From NCBI GenBank assembly GCA_946405805.1, contig CAMJIL010000007.1, positions 1-64,000 of the forward strand: a DNA stretch of 64,000 bases. Reading direction: 5' to 3'. The stretch comes from an uncultured Prevotellaceae bacterium. Its GTDB lineage: Bacteria; Bacteroidota; Bacteroidia; Bacteroidales; Bacteroidaceae. Positions within the stretch are counted from its first letter, which is position 1. Every line of letters begins with the position of its first letter. Below, in pieces: positions 26,652 through 35,265 of the stretch. The notes beneath the pieces are model-generated. The model saw only the letters and a list, made by a program, of their open reading frames with translations, ran no database searches and was not told the origin of the DNA. Both the position numbers and the translations under genes were made by a program.

Positions 26652-26990
26652 ATGTATTACATCAGAAAAACTATGGAGATAGCCGGCTGTCATCAGCTGA
26701 AGCTATCGTACAGAAGCAAATGCGAAAAACTGCATGGTCACAACTGGGTTGTCACCATGTTCTGCAAAGCCAAAGAACTTAATCAGGATGGTATGGTGAT
26801 CGACTTCACACAGGTGAAGGAGAAAATTCACGGATACCTCGATCACGGAAATCTTAACGAACTGTTGCCCTTCAACCCAACAGCAGAGAATGTAGCACGC
26901 TGGATATGCGAGCAGATTCCTGAATGCTATCGCGTAGAAGTGCAGGAGAGCGCAAGAAACGTTGCCATTTACGAAGAAGATGAGGATTAA
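26652..26990 (+). CDS. queD: 6-carboxy-5,6,7,8-tetrahydropterin synthase
   Basis: CHQLKLSYRSKCEKLHGHNWVV, PTAENVARWICEQI. Confidence 0.9.
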   Translation: MYYIRKTMEIAGCHQLKLSYRSKCEKLHGHNWVVTMFCKAKELNQDGMVIDFTQVKEKIHGYLDHGNLNELLPFNPTAENVARWICEQIPECYRVEVQESARNVAIYEEDED

Positions 26991-27588
26991 CGAAATTTTC
27001 TATTCCCTACAAGGGGAAGGCAGTTTTACAGGCACTCCGGCAGTATTTATCCGCTTCAGCGGCTGTAACACGAAATGTCCTTTCTGCGACACTCAGCATG
27101 AGGAGTATGTAGAGATGACAGAGGATGAGATATTGGCAGAGGTGAAGAAATATCCTGCCAACCACGTTGTCATAACTGGTGGAGAACCAACGTTGCAGCT
27201 TACTCCTTCGCTTTGTCAGAAGTTGCAGGAGAACCTCTTCTTCGTGCAGATAGAGACAAACGGAAGCGTAAAACTGGACAGTAAATTCAACCTGAAGGAT
27301 CAGGAAGAGTCACTCATCGACTGGGTCACATGCTCGCCAAAGAATCTCCCCATCAAGATACAGAGGATTGACGAGTTGAAAGTACTCTTTGACGGAGAGC
27401 AGCCTATGCTCTACATGAACGACCTGAACTTCTATAATCACCGCTTCTTTATTCAGGAATATCGCCTGCAGCCATTGGATGACAGACAGCCGGCCGAGAT
27501 TAACAGGCAGAAATGTATTGACTATATTCTAAGAAACCCACAATGGACATTATCACTTCAGACACACAAGATACTCAACGTGAAATAG
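26980..27588 (+). CDS. queE: 7-carboxy-7-deazaguanine synthase
   Basis: MRINEIFYSLQGEGSFTGTPAVFIRFSGCNTKCPFCDTQHE radical-SAM CxxxCxxC; follows queD. Confidence 0.92.
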   Translation: MRINEIFYSLQGEGSFTGTPAVFIRFSGCNTKCPFCDTQHEEYVEMTEDEILAEVKKYPANHVVITGGEPTLQLTPSLCQKLQENLFFVQIETNGSVKLDSKFNLKDQEESLIDWVTCSPKNLPIKIQRIDELKVLFDGEQPMLYMNDLNFYNHRFFIQEYRLQPLDDRQPAEINRQKCIDYILRNPQWTLSLQTHKILNVK

Positions 27589-28145
27589 AGCTGAAACAGG
27601 CTATTCGCACTATTCTCACATATATAGGAGAAGACCCAGATCGCGAGGGCCTTCAAAACACGCCTGACCGCATCTGCAGGATGTACCACGAGATTTTCCG
27701 AGGTTATGATGCCAGCAGGAAGCCACGCATCACAACGTTCAAGAATTCTGCACACAGCGAGGAGATGGTTTTCGACTGTGGCGATTATTACTCTATGTGC
27801 GAACACCACATTCTGCCCTTCTACGGAAGATATTACTTTGCCTACATACCAAGTGCCGAGGGAAGGATACTTGGTATTTCGAAGGTAGCAAGAGTAGTAG
27901 GCTACTGCGCTGCAAGGCTGCAACTGCAGGAACGCCTGTGCAGAGAAATCATTGACATGATAAGCGAAGCCCTTGGCGGAACAGCACACGGTTTCGCCAT
28001 AATGCTAAGAGGCAGACACATGTGTAAAAGCATGAGAGGTGCAAAAAACAAAGGCGAGATGACAACGGTTTACTTTACTGGAGACTTCAGAAAAAAGACA
28101 CAACTGAGAAACGAGTTTTACAACCTGGTAAAGCTACAAGGATAA
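27543..28145 (+). CDS. folE: GTP cyclohydrolase I
   Basis: EDPDREGLQNTPDRICRMYHEIF, SMCEHHILPFYG, CKSMRGAKNKGEMTT. Confidence 0.93.
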   Translation: MDIITSDTQDTQREIELKQAIRTILTYIGEDPDREGLQNTPDRICRMYHEIFRGYDASRKPRITTFKNSAHSEEMVFDCGDYYSMCEHHILPFYGRYYFAYIPSAEGRILGISKVARVVGYCAARLQLQERLCREIIDMISEALGGTAHGFAIMLRGRHMCKSMRGAKNKGEMTTVYFTGDFRKKTQLRNEFYNLVKLQG

Positions 28146-28153
28146 AAAGAAAT

Positions 28154-28184
28154 CCCCTGCGGAAACAACTTCCGCAGGGGCTAA
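28154..28184. terminator. Hairpin between convergent folE and ferredoxin genes
   Basis: CCCCTGCGGAA...TTCCGCAGGGG, 11-bp stem. Confidence 0.7.
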
Positions 28185-28208
28185 TTCCTTCCTCAGAAGG
28201 ATAGATTA

Positions 28209-28373
28209 TTACAGGCTGATTGCCTCGTTAGGACATACATCAGCGCATGTGCCGCACTCTGTGCAAGCGTCAGGATCGATAGAATAGATATCACCTGCTG
28301 AGATGGCGCCTGATGGGCACTCGTCAATACATGTACCACATGCGATACAATCGTTGCTAATTACGTAAGCCAT
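28209..28373 (-). CDS. 4Fe-4S ferredoxin, 54 aa
   Basis: Translated by hand: MAYVISNDCIACGTCIDECPSGAISAGDIYSIDPDACTECGTCADVCPNEAISL*; two CxxCxxCxxxCP motifs; below the ORF-track size limit. Confidence 0.95.
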   Translation of the reverse strand: MAYVISNDCIACGTCIDECPSGAISAGDIYSIDPDACTECGTCADVCPNEAISL

Positions 28374-28446
28374 AGTTCTTAATGTTTTTGTAAGTTTATA
28401 ATTATATATCTAACACGAATAATCGGTTCATAGGGACTTCTGTGTG

Positions 28447-28454
28447 CAAAGGTA
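28447..28454 (-). promoter_or_regulatory. -7 element TACCTTTG for ferredoxin
   Basis: CAAAGGTA on plus strand, upstream of 28373. Confidence 0.5.
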
Positions 28455-28583
28455 GTATTTTTTTTATTATATACCTAATTTTAAGTATGTTTTTTTCAAA
28501 AAGAAATGAAAAAAATACTTTTTTTATAGTATTCCACACCCTATAATGACAATTTTTAAGTAATATTTTCGTTTATATTAAGT

Positions 28584-29345
28584 ATGAAACGACTTCAATT
28601 ATATATATCAAGTGTGCTCCTCTTTATGCTTTTCAGCATTTGCACATATGGTCAGTCAATGGAACGTAACGTACAGAACCGTCCATATACTGACTTGCGC
28701 CCAATGCATTTCGGTATTGTTGTGGGTATGAACTTCCAGGATATGAAGTTCAAAAATATAGGTCCTCAGACTCTTACTCTGAAGGATGGCAGTCAGATGG
28801 CTTCAAATGTTGTCTGCGACCAGAACAACTGGGACCCTGGCTTCAACGTGGGTGTATTGATGGAGACACGCATAAATGAGTATTTCGCATTTAGGCTTGC
28901 TCCGCAGTTGTATTTCGGCACCCGCAATCTGGCATTCCGCAACTTGACACAGTCGGAAGCAGAAGGGCGCAATGTAGAAGAAAAACAATCGTTAAAAACT
29001 GTATACATAGGAGCGAATCTGGACATTATATTTGCCTCCAAGCGTTTCAACAACCACCGTCCATATATCATGGCTGGTATTGCGCCAATGTTAAACCTGA
29101 CAAGTAAGGCAAACGATTACATACAGATGAAGAAGTCTGACGTCTTTGCAGAAGTCGGCATCGGATGTGACTTCTACCTACCCTTCTTCAAGCTTCGCCC
29201 AGAGCTAAAATTCATGATGGGTCTTACTAATTGTTTCAATTCCAAGCATATAAACGACATGAACAACGCCGACCAGATGCCGTATGCAGCGTCTGTCAGC
29301 AATGCGAGAAGCAAAATGTTTGTCTTGTCCTTCTACTTTGAATAG
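28584..29345 (+). CDS. porT: T9SS outer-membrane protein PorT family
   Basis: Signal peptide; NRPYTDLRPMHFGIVVGMNFQDMKF...; C-terminal MFVLSFYFE. Confidence 0.75.
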   Translation: MKRLQLYISSVLLFMLFSICTYGQSMERNVQNRPYTDLRPMHFGIVVGMNFQDMKFKNIGPQTLTLKDGSQMASNVVCDQNNWDPGFNVGVLMETRINEYFAFRLAPQLYFGTRNLAFRNLTQSEAEGRNVEEKQSLKTVYIGANLDIIFASKRFNNHRPYIMAGIAPMLNLTSKANDYIQMKKSDVFAEVGIGCDFYLPFFKLRPELKFMMGLTNCFNSKHINDMNNADQMPYAASVSNARSKMFVLSFYFE

Positions 29346-29356
29346 GCGAAAAAAAA

Positions 29357-29394
29357 CGGAGGTCGCATTCTTTGCAGCCTCCGGATATTTTTTT
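29357..29394. terminator. Intrinsic terminator between convergent porT and coiled-coil lipoprotein genes
   Basis: CGGAGGtcGCA...TGCagCCTCCG then T-rich tract; A-tract on the other side. Confidence 0.75.
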
Positions 29395-29406
29395 TCTATA
29401 TTTCCT

Positions 29407-30312
29407 TTACTTCACTAATACTACGAGGTATTTGCTTGCTCCCCAGAACTTCTGTGGGTCGGTAATGCGAAGTACATATTGCTGCTGAGCATCGAGCTTC
29501 AGAGTGTATGAACCTGCAGGATGAGAGGTAAGCAATTCTGCCTTCTTGGAGTAAAGCTTTATCTCCTTATCAACGCGTATATCTATCTTGGTAAAATAGT
29601 TCTTATTGAAATTGCCCTGCAGCACCTTACCTTTATGTAATACGTTCTGCTCCTGCAGTTCCTTCTTGGTGCCGAAAACGTAATATGCTGTGTTGAGCTG
29701 CTTATCCTGCTGGTCTATCACCTGTGCCTTCTGCTCCGTTTCTTCCTTCAGGTCAGAAACATTAGCATTAAGGTCTGCAACAGTCTGATCGAGTTCTGCA
29801 ATATGTATATCCTTGCGTTCCAACTCTACACGAAGTTGTTCCAATTCAATATTCTTCTCATCCAACTGCTTCATGAAATTGGTAATTGTCTTTTGCAGTT
29901 CCTCGGAACGCAATGTTCCCTCACGCAGTTTCTTTTGGAGGTTCTCTATCAGTTCCCTATTATGCTGCATGCGCTGCTGGATGCTGCGGATACTCTCGCG
30001 AATCTGATCTGCCTTGTTAGCGTTTTCGCCATCACGAATAACAGAAACATTGTTTTCTGCTACCTCAATCAGACGGAAGCCTTCTTGTATCTCATTGAAA
30101 ACGCCAACGAAATCATTTAATTCGTTGTCTTTTTGGTCGATTACTTTCTGAAGGGAATCGACTGTTGTGTCACGAACGGCTTCAGTCTTTTTGTCACTAC
30201 TACATGAAGCGACAAACAATATTGCCATCACTACAATAGCAAGAGACAATGCGGATAAAGTATTTTTCTTCATGATTTTCTCATTATTTGTTTTATATAG
30301 TTGCGCGTGCAA
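29407..30312 (-). CDS. Coiled-coil lipoprotein, paralogue of 18595-19425
   Basis: Lipobox FVASCSSDKK; C-terminal LNTAYYVFGTKKELQ...KFWGASKYLVVLVK. Confidence 0.7.
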   Translation of the reverse strand: MHAQLYKTNNEKIMKKNTLSALSLAIVVMAILFVASCSSDKKTEAVRDTTVDSLQKVIDQKDNELNDFVGVFNEIQEGFRLIEVAENNVSVIRDGENANKADQIRESIRSIQQRMQHNRELIENLQKKLREGTLRSEELQKTITNFMKQLDEKNIELEQLRVELERKDIHIAELDQTVADLNANVSDLKEETEQKAQVIDQQDKQLNTAYYVFGTKKELQEQNVLHKGKVLQGNFNKNYFTKIDIRVDKEIKLYSKKAELLTSHPAGSYTLKLDAQQQYVLRITDPQKFWGASKYLVVLVK

Positions 30313-30357
30313 AAGTACAAAGTTTTATTTAATTCTCCAAATTTTTGGATAAAAAAG

Positions 30358-31032
30358 TCACTTTAACATAAATCCTGACAAGATTCTGCCGCATTTTATA
30401 TCTCCATGTTGCTCTCTTCGGGCAGAAAAATAGTCAACATCAGTAAATGTATCAATATCGGAGACTATGATATTCCGTTCTTTCACGCCCATTGACGTAA
30501 GCTGATATTTATTCAAGGCCTTGAGGTCTATGTGCGGTTTCTTCTTCATGATGACATAATCGGTCATTTCAAATCCAGCCTCAACGAAAGCATCTACCAC
30601 TTCTTGCCCCACCTCAAAGGAATCCTGAGAGATACCTGGGCCTATAGCTGCTGCGCAATCGGAAGGATTGGTGTCATAGACTTTCTGCATCTCCTGAAGG
30701 GTCTTGGTGACAATCCTCAGACGAGTACCTTTCCATCCTGCATGAATAGCTGCTGCAGCATGATGAACCGGGTCATACACTATGACAGGTATGCAGTCGG
30801 CTGTACTGATTCCCATGATGATGTTCTTTGCATCGCTTATCAACGCATCCACGCCTTCCAAAGCAGCTTTCCGTTCAGTCAATGAAAGCAGGAAAAAGTC
30901 CGATGAAATCGTATAAACTTTATCAGTATGCGTCTGATGAGGATATACTACTCCAGGGATTTTTCGGCCTATCGTTCTGTCAGTAGTAAAGGCCTCGATT
31001 CTATTGCCAAGATTATACGTCAACATACTCAT
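30358..31032 (-). CDS. pgeF: Polyphenol oxidase / YfiH (PgeF) family
   Basis: GVVYPHQTHTDKV, GISTADCIPVIVYDP, AAAIHAGWKGT. Confidence 0.85.
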   Translation of the reverse strand: MSMLTYNLGNRIEAFTTDRTIGRKIPGVVYPHQTHTDKVYTISSDFFLLSLTERKAALEGVDALISDAKNIIMGISTADCIPVIVYDPVHHAAAAIHAGWKGTRLRIVTKTLQEMQKVYDTNPSDCAAAIGPGISQDSFEVGQEVVDAFVEAGFEMTDYVIMKKKPHIDLKALNKYQLTSMGVKERNIIVSDIDTFTDVDYFSARREQHGDIKCGRILSGFMLK

Positions 31033-32179
31033 AATCCTCCAATTCCTCTATATCCTCAATATCATCCAATTCTTGCAGGTCTTCGATATCCTCGATAGAA
31101 ACCAGTTCTTCCATTTCGTCCAGTTCCTTTTGCTGCTTATCGCGATGAACCATTATCTCATCTGAGATAACGCCTTGTATCTTGTTCGACTCAGAATTGA
31201 GTTCGCGCCACAGGATATCCTTCAACTCATCAATGCCAAAACCTGTTACAGCGGAGATGAATACGACAGTACAAAGGTCTGTCAGTTCTTCTTTCAGCAT
31301 AGATATCAGTTCTTCATCGAGCAAATCGCACTTTGTTATTGTCAAAACACGTTTCTTCTGCAGCATACCAGGGTTAAACTGCTTCAACTCATTTACCAGC
31401 ATCTCATACTCTTTCTTGATATCGTCAGTATCTCCCGGCACCATGAAGAGCAGCAGAGAGTTGCGTTCTATATGCCTCAAGAAGCGCAAGCCAAGGCCCT
31501 TTCCTTCCGCAGCGCCCTCTATTATTCCCGGGATATCAGCCATAACAAAGGACTTATTCTCCTTATAGGCAACAATACCCAACGAAGGCTCCAATGTCGT
31601 AAACGGATAATTTGCTATCTTTGGTCTCGCAGAGGACAATGCGCTTAACAGTGTTGACTTACCAGCATTTGGCAATCCCACCAATCCCACATCAGCAAGG
31701 AGTTTCAATTCCATTATTATTGTCATCTCCTGCATCGGCTCACCAGGCTGTGCAAAGCGTGGTGTCTGACGTGTAGCAGAGCGGAACTGGTAGTTTCCGA
31801 GACCGCCTTTACCACCCTTCAGCAGTACAATCTCCTGGCCGTCATATGTAACATCACATACGAACTTGCCATCTTCCGCATTATATACGACAGTACCACA
31901 GGGCACATCTATATATATATCTTTTCCGTCTGTTCCATGACACTTGTCGCGTCCGCCATTGCCACCATTTTCAGCAAAGACATGCCTTTGGTAACGCAGG
32001 TGGAGCAATGTCCAGTAGTTATGATTACCGCGCAGTATGATAGAGCCGCCTCTGCCACCATCTCCGCCATCAGGACCACCATTGGGATTGTACTTCACAT
32101 GCCTCAGATGCATAGAACCCTTGCCGCCTTTACCAGAACGACATTGTATCTTTACATAATCTACAAAATTTGACTCCAT
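31013..32179 (-). CDS. obgE: GTPase ObgE/CgtA
   Basis: Obg glycine-rich fold and G1 GLPNAGKSTLL; acidic C-terminal tail. Confidence 0.95.
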   Translation of the reverse strand: MESNFVDYVKIQCRSGKGGKGSMHLRHVKYNPNGGPDGGDGGRGGSIILRGNHNYWTLLHLRYQRHVFAENGGNGGRDKCHGTDGKDIYIDVPCGTVVYNAEDGKFVCDVTYDGQEIVLLKGGKGGLGNYQFRSATRQTPRFAQPGEPMQEMTIIMELKLLADVGLVGLPNAGKSTLLSALSSARPKIANYPFTTLEPSLGIVAYKENKSFVMADIPGIIEGAAEGKGLGLRFLRHIERNSLLLFMVPGDTDDIKKEYEMLVNELKQFNPGMLQKKRVLTITKCDLLDEELISMLKEELTDLCTVVFISAVTGFGIDELKDILWRELNSESNKIQGVISDEIMVHRDKQQKELDEMEELVSIEDIEDLQELDDIEDIEELEDYEYVDV

Positions 32180-32189
32180 ATATATAATA

Positions 32190-32217
32190 CTCTAAACTGT
32201 AAACTCTCAACTCTAAA
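32190..32217. repeat. Heptamer array H10 (4 units), abuts the rodA stop codon
   Basis: CTCTAAA CTGTAAA CTCTCAA CTCTAAA then CTA (minus-strand TAG stop of rodA). Confidence 0.85.
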
Positions 32218-33801
32218 CTATCTATGGGACAGATGACGCGAAGCATCTATACGCAGGAAAATAAACAGTAGTATGGTGAATCCCCATAATGAAGAGCCTC
32301 CATACGAGAAGAATGGTAACGGAATACCTATTACGGGAGTAATACCCAGTACCATTCCTACGTTAATAAACAGATGGAACAGGAATATACTGGCAACACT
32401 ATACCCATACACCCTTCCGAAGACAAACGGCTGACGGTCTGCAAGATACATCAGTCGCATCGTCAATGCCAGGAACAGGGAAAGTACGACAATAGCTCCA
32501 AGGAATCCCTCTTCCTCACCAACGGTACAGAAGATAAAATCGGTATCCTGTTCTGGAACAAAATGCAGTTTTGTCTGCGTTCCATTAAGGAATCCCTTAC
32601 CAGTCAGGCCTCCTGAACCTATCGCAATAACACTCTGATGAACATTATATCCCGCACCAGTAACATCTTTGTCAATACCGAGAAGAACATTTATCCTGGC
32701 ACGCTGATGCGGTTCCATAACGTGATTGAGAATAAATGACGTCGATGCTGAGAAAATCAGCGAAGCCGCTCCGAACAATGTTATCAGCAGATATGGACGG
32801 ACACGATTATTCAGCCACGCCCATATCAGATTTCCCAATATAACAAGTGTTGCCAATACCTGCAGCCACACGATGTTAAACGGCACAATAAATTTGGAAA
32901 AGAACACTAGCAGAACAGTACTACACAAAGAAAAGACTGTTATCTTCTTTGGTGTATCCAGTATTAAAGCATTTGTGATGGTGCTCTTTATAGAATTTGG
33001 ATATCTGTTACGCACATAATACGTTGGTGACATAGCATATGCACTATAGGTACGTGTCCGTGATTTACTATACACCTGTAACAAGGCTGCAAGGAACAGT
33101 TGTATCAACAGCATCACGACAACACTTCCCACGCTGGAGGGGATACCTAATAAGGGTGTCTCGCTGTAGCGTATTCCCACCACGAAATAGACTACCATAG
33201 CAAATGCCGTAAAGAGGACGCTGCCACTCATTCCTTCGCGATAGAACATCAGGAAGAATGCCGTAAAGACCAAGGCAGAACCAGTCTCTCGCTGCAGGAT
33301 TATCAGCAACATCGGAAGCGTCACGACCCCAATGGCTTTCATCATATCACGGTAATTATCCAGGGAAAAGCGATAGCTCGACATTACCTTGGATACTGCC
33401 AGAGCCGTCGCAAACTTTGCGAACTCAGCCGGCTGTATGCGAAGAGAACCCAGTGCAATCCACGAACGCGAACCTTTTATCTCATGCGGATTGAATATGG
33501 TTAGGAACAGCAAAACCATCATTACGCAATATATCGGCACAGCGAAGGTATCGTACAAACGATGATCCAGCAACAGTATGACCAAAGCAAGTATAAGCGA
33601 TGTGCTTATCCACACCAACTGCATACCAGAACGTGAGTCGAAGGATAATATCTGTGTTTCGCCAAAAACATAAGATGCTCCACAGACGCTGAACCAACCG
33701 AATACTATCAAAAGAACATAAATCATGCATGTCCACCAATCAAGATGATGGAATACCGAGTTATCACGCGCTTTTAATGGCTGTCCTGAAAGAAGAAACA
33801 T
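32218..33801 (-). CDS. rodA: Rod shape-determining protein RodA (SEDS)
   Basis: SEDS-type TM pattern: GSRSWIALGSLRIQPAEFAKFATAL, IAIGSGGLTGKGFLNGTQTKLHFVPEQDTDFIFCTVGEE. Confidence 0.9.
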   Translation of the reverse strand: MFLLSGQPLKARDNSVFHHLDWWTCMIYVLLIVFGWFSVCGASYVFGETQILSFDSRSGMQLVWISTSLILALVILLLDHRLYDTFAVPIYCVMMVLLFLTIFNPHEIKGSRSWIALGSLRIQPAEFAKFATALAVSKVMSSYRFSLDNYRDMMKAIGVVTLPMLLIILQRETGSALVFTAFFLMFYREGMSGSVLFTAFAMVVYFVVGIRYSETPLLGIPSSVGSVVVMLLIQLFLAALLQVYSKSRTRTYSAYAMSPTYYVRNRYPNSIKSTITNALILDTPKKITVFSLCSTVLLVFFSKFIVPFNIVWLQVLATLVILGNLIWAWLNNRVRPYLLITLFGAASLIFSASTSFILNHVMEPHQRARINVLLGIDKDVTGAGYNVHQSVIAIGSGGLTGKGFLNGTQTKLHFVPEQDTDFIFCTVGEEEGFLGAIVVLSLFLALTMRLMYLADRQPFVFGRVYGYSVASIFLFHLFINVGMVLGITPVIGIPLPFFSYGGSSLWGFTILLFIFLRIDASRHLSHR

Positions 33802-33894
33802 CTAACTATATTAAAATTCTGTGCAAAACTACTAAAAAAACACGAAAAAAACAAAACTTTTACTCATACTCTATCTACTTTATATTTTTTTTAC

Positions 33895-33902
33895 TAACTT
33901 TG
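33895..33902 (+). promoter_or_regulatory. -7 element TAACTTTG for hpt-adk
   Basis: TAACTTTG about 48 nt upstream of the ATG at 33950. Confidence 0.5.
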
Positions 33903-33949
33903 TATGCGGAATCGACACGGTTTCCTTAATACAAAATAAAAAATATAAC

Positions 33950-34489
33950 ATGAAACGAGTAACCCTTGGGGATAAGACTTTTGAATTATCAATTCCAGAA
34001 TCAGAGATTCTAAAAGCCATTAAGAAATGTGCAGACAGGATTTCTGTTGACTATGCGGATAAGAATCCAATGTTTATTATTGTATTGAATGGTGCTTTCA
34101 TCTTTGCAGCAGATCTGCTCCGAAAGATATCCATTCCATGTCAGATAGCTTTTACAAAGATTAGCAGCTATCAGGGAACAGCATCCACCGAAAACGTAAC
34201 AGAACATCTGCCCGTTACAGAGGACCTGTCCGGACGACATATTGTAATCATTGAAGATATTGTTGAAAGCGGATACTCCATGCAATATCTTACACAACGG
34301 CTGAAAGAGGGCAATCCTGCCAGTATTGAGATATGCGCTTTGTTCCACAAGCCGCAAAGTAACAAAGTACCAGGCCTTACCGTCAAATACGCAGGTATGA
34401 TATTGCCTGATGCTTTCATCGTAGGCTACGGACTTGATTACAACGATATGGGCAGATCATTAAAAGATATATATTCTTTAGTTGAATAA
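33950..34489 (+). CDS. hpt: Hypoxanthine phosphoribosyltransferase
   Basis: PRPP motif IVIIEDIVESGYS; N-terminal IVLNGAFIFAADLLR. Confidence 0.9.
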   Translation: MKRVTLGDKTFELSIPESEILKAIKKCADRISVDYADKNPMFIIVLNGAFIFAADLLRKISIPCQIAFTKISSYQGTASTENVTEHLPVTEDLSGRHIVIIEDIVESGYSMQYLTQRLKEGNPASIEICALFHKPQSNKVPGLTVKYAGMILPDAFIVGYGLDYNDMGRSLKDIYSLVE

Positions 34490-34495
34490 AAGCAT

Positions 34496-35086
34496 ATGAA
34501 AAACATTGTAATTTTTGGTGCCCCAGGTTCAGGCAAGGGCACACAGAGCGATAAAATTATCGCAGAATTTGGTGTAGCGCATATATCCACAGGCGATGTA
34601 CTGCGCAGTGAAATCAAGGCAAATACCGATTTAGGGAACATTGCTTCGAAGTACATTCAAGACGGCAAACTCGTTCCTGACGATCTGATTATCAACATGC
34701 TTGCCAAGACACTGGACAAGCTCATCAGGGATGCGAACATCTGTGGCGGGCACAATCTGCCAGGAGTCATCTTCGACGGTTTCCCACGCACCATAGCGCA
34801 GGCTCAGGCCCTTGACGAGATGCTGGCAGAACGTGGCGAGCAGGTGAACTACGTAATAGGTCTTGAGGTAGATGACGCGGAACTCATCAACCGCATCGTT
34901 GAACGCGGAAAGACCAGCGGCAGAAGTGACGACAACGTTGAGACGGCTAAGAAGAGGCTTGAGACATATTATGCACAGACATTGCCACTGAAGGAATTCT
35001 ATGTTTCGCAAGGCAAGTATGTCAAAATCAACGGCGTCGGCAGCATTGACGAGATATATTCCGAGATACGCAATACGTTGAAGTAA
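34496..35086 (+). CDS. adk: Adenylate kinase
   Basis: GAPGSGKGTQSDKI, ISTGDVLRSEI, FDGFPRTIAQAQAL. Confidence 0.95.
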   Translation: MKNIVIFGAPGSGKGTQSDKIIAEFGVAHISTGDVLRSEIKANTDLGNIASKYIQDGKLVPDDLIINMLAKTLDKLIRDANICGGHNLPGVIFDGFPRTIAQAQALDEMLAERGEQVNYVIGLEVDDAELINRIVERGKTSGRSDDNVETAKKRLETYYAQTLPLKEFYVSQGKYVKINGVGSIDEIYSEIRNTLK

Positions 35087-35107
35087 CGGTTAGCGGTTAT
35101 ATACGAT

Positions 35108-35139
35108 GGCGCTGGATGCGAAAACATCCGGCGCCTTTT
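35108..35139 (+). terminator. Intrinsic terminator downstream of adk
   Basis: GGCGCTGGATG-CGAAAA-CATCCGGCGCC-TTTT. Confidence 0.85.
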
Positions 35140-35164
35140 GTATATATCTTAATTTTCGAAGCAT

Positions 35165-35236
35165 CTCCGCGAGCGCGGAGGCACCTTTGTAACCATTAAG
35201 TAGCACCAGCGGACACGCGGAGGCAATGCCCGCTAC
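35165..35236. repeat. GC-rich palindromic element with GCGGAGGCA motif twice
   Basis: CTCCGCG-AG-CGCGGAG (35165-35180) and GTAGCACCAGCGG...CCGCTAC (35200-35236). Confidence 0.6.
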
Positions 35237-35265
35237 ATTATATCATCATACTTTCTCAAAGAGTG

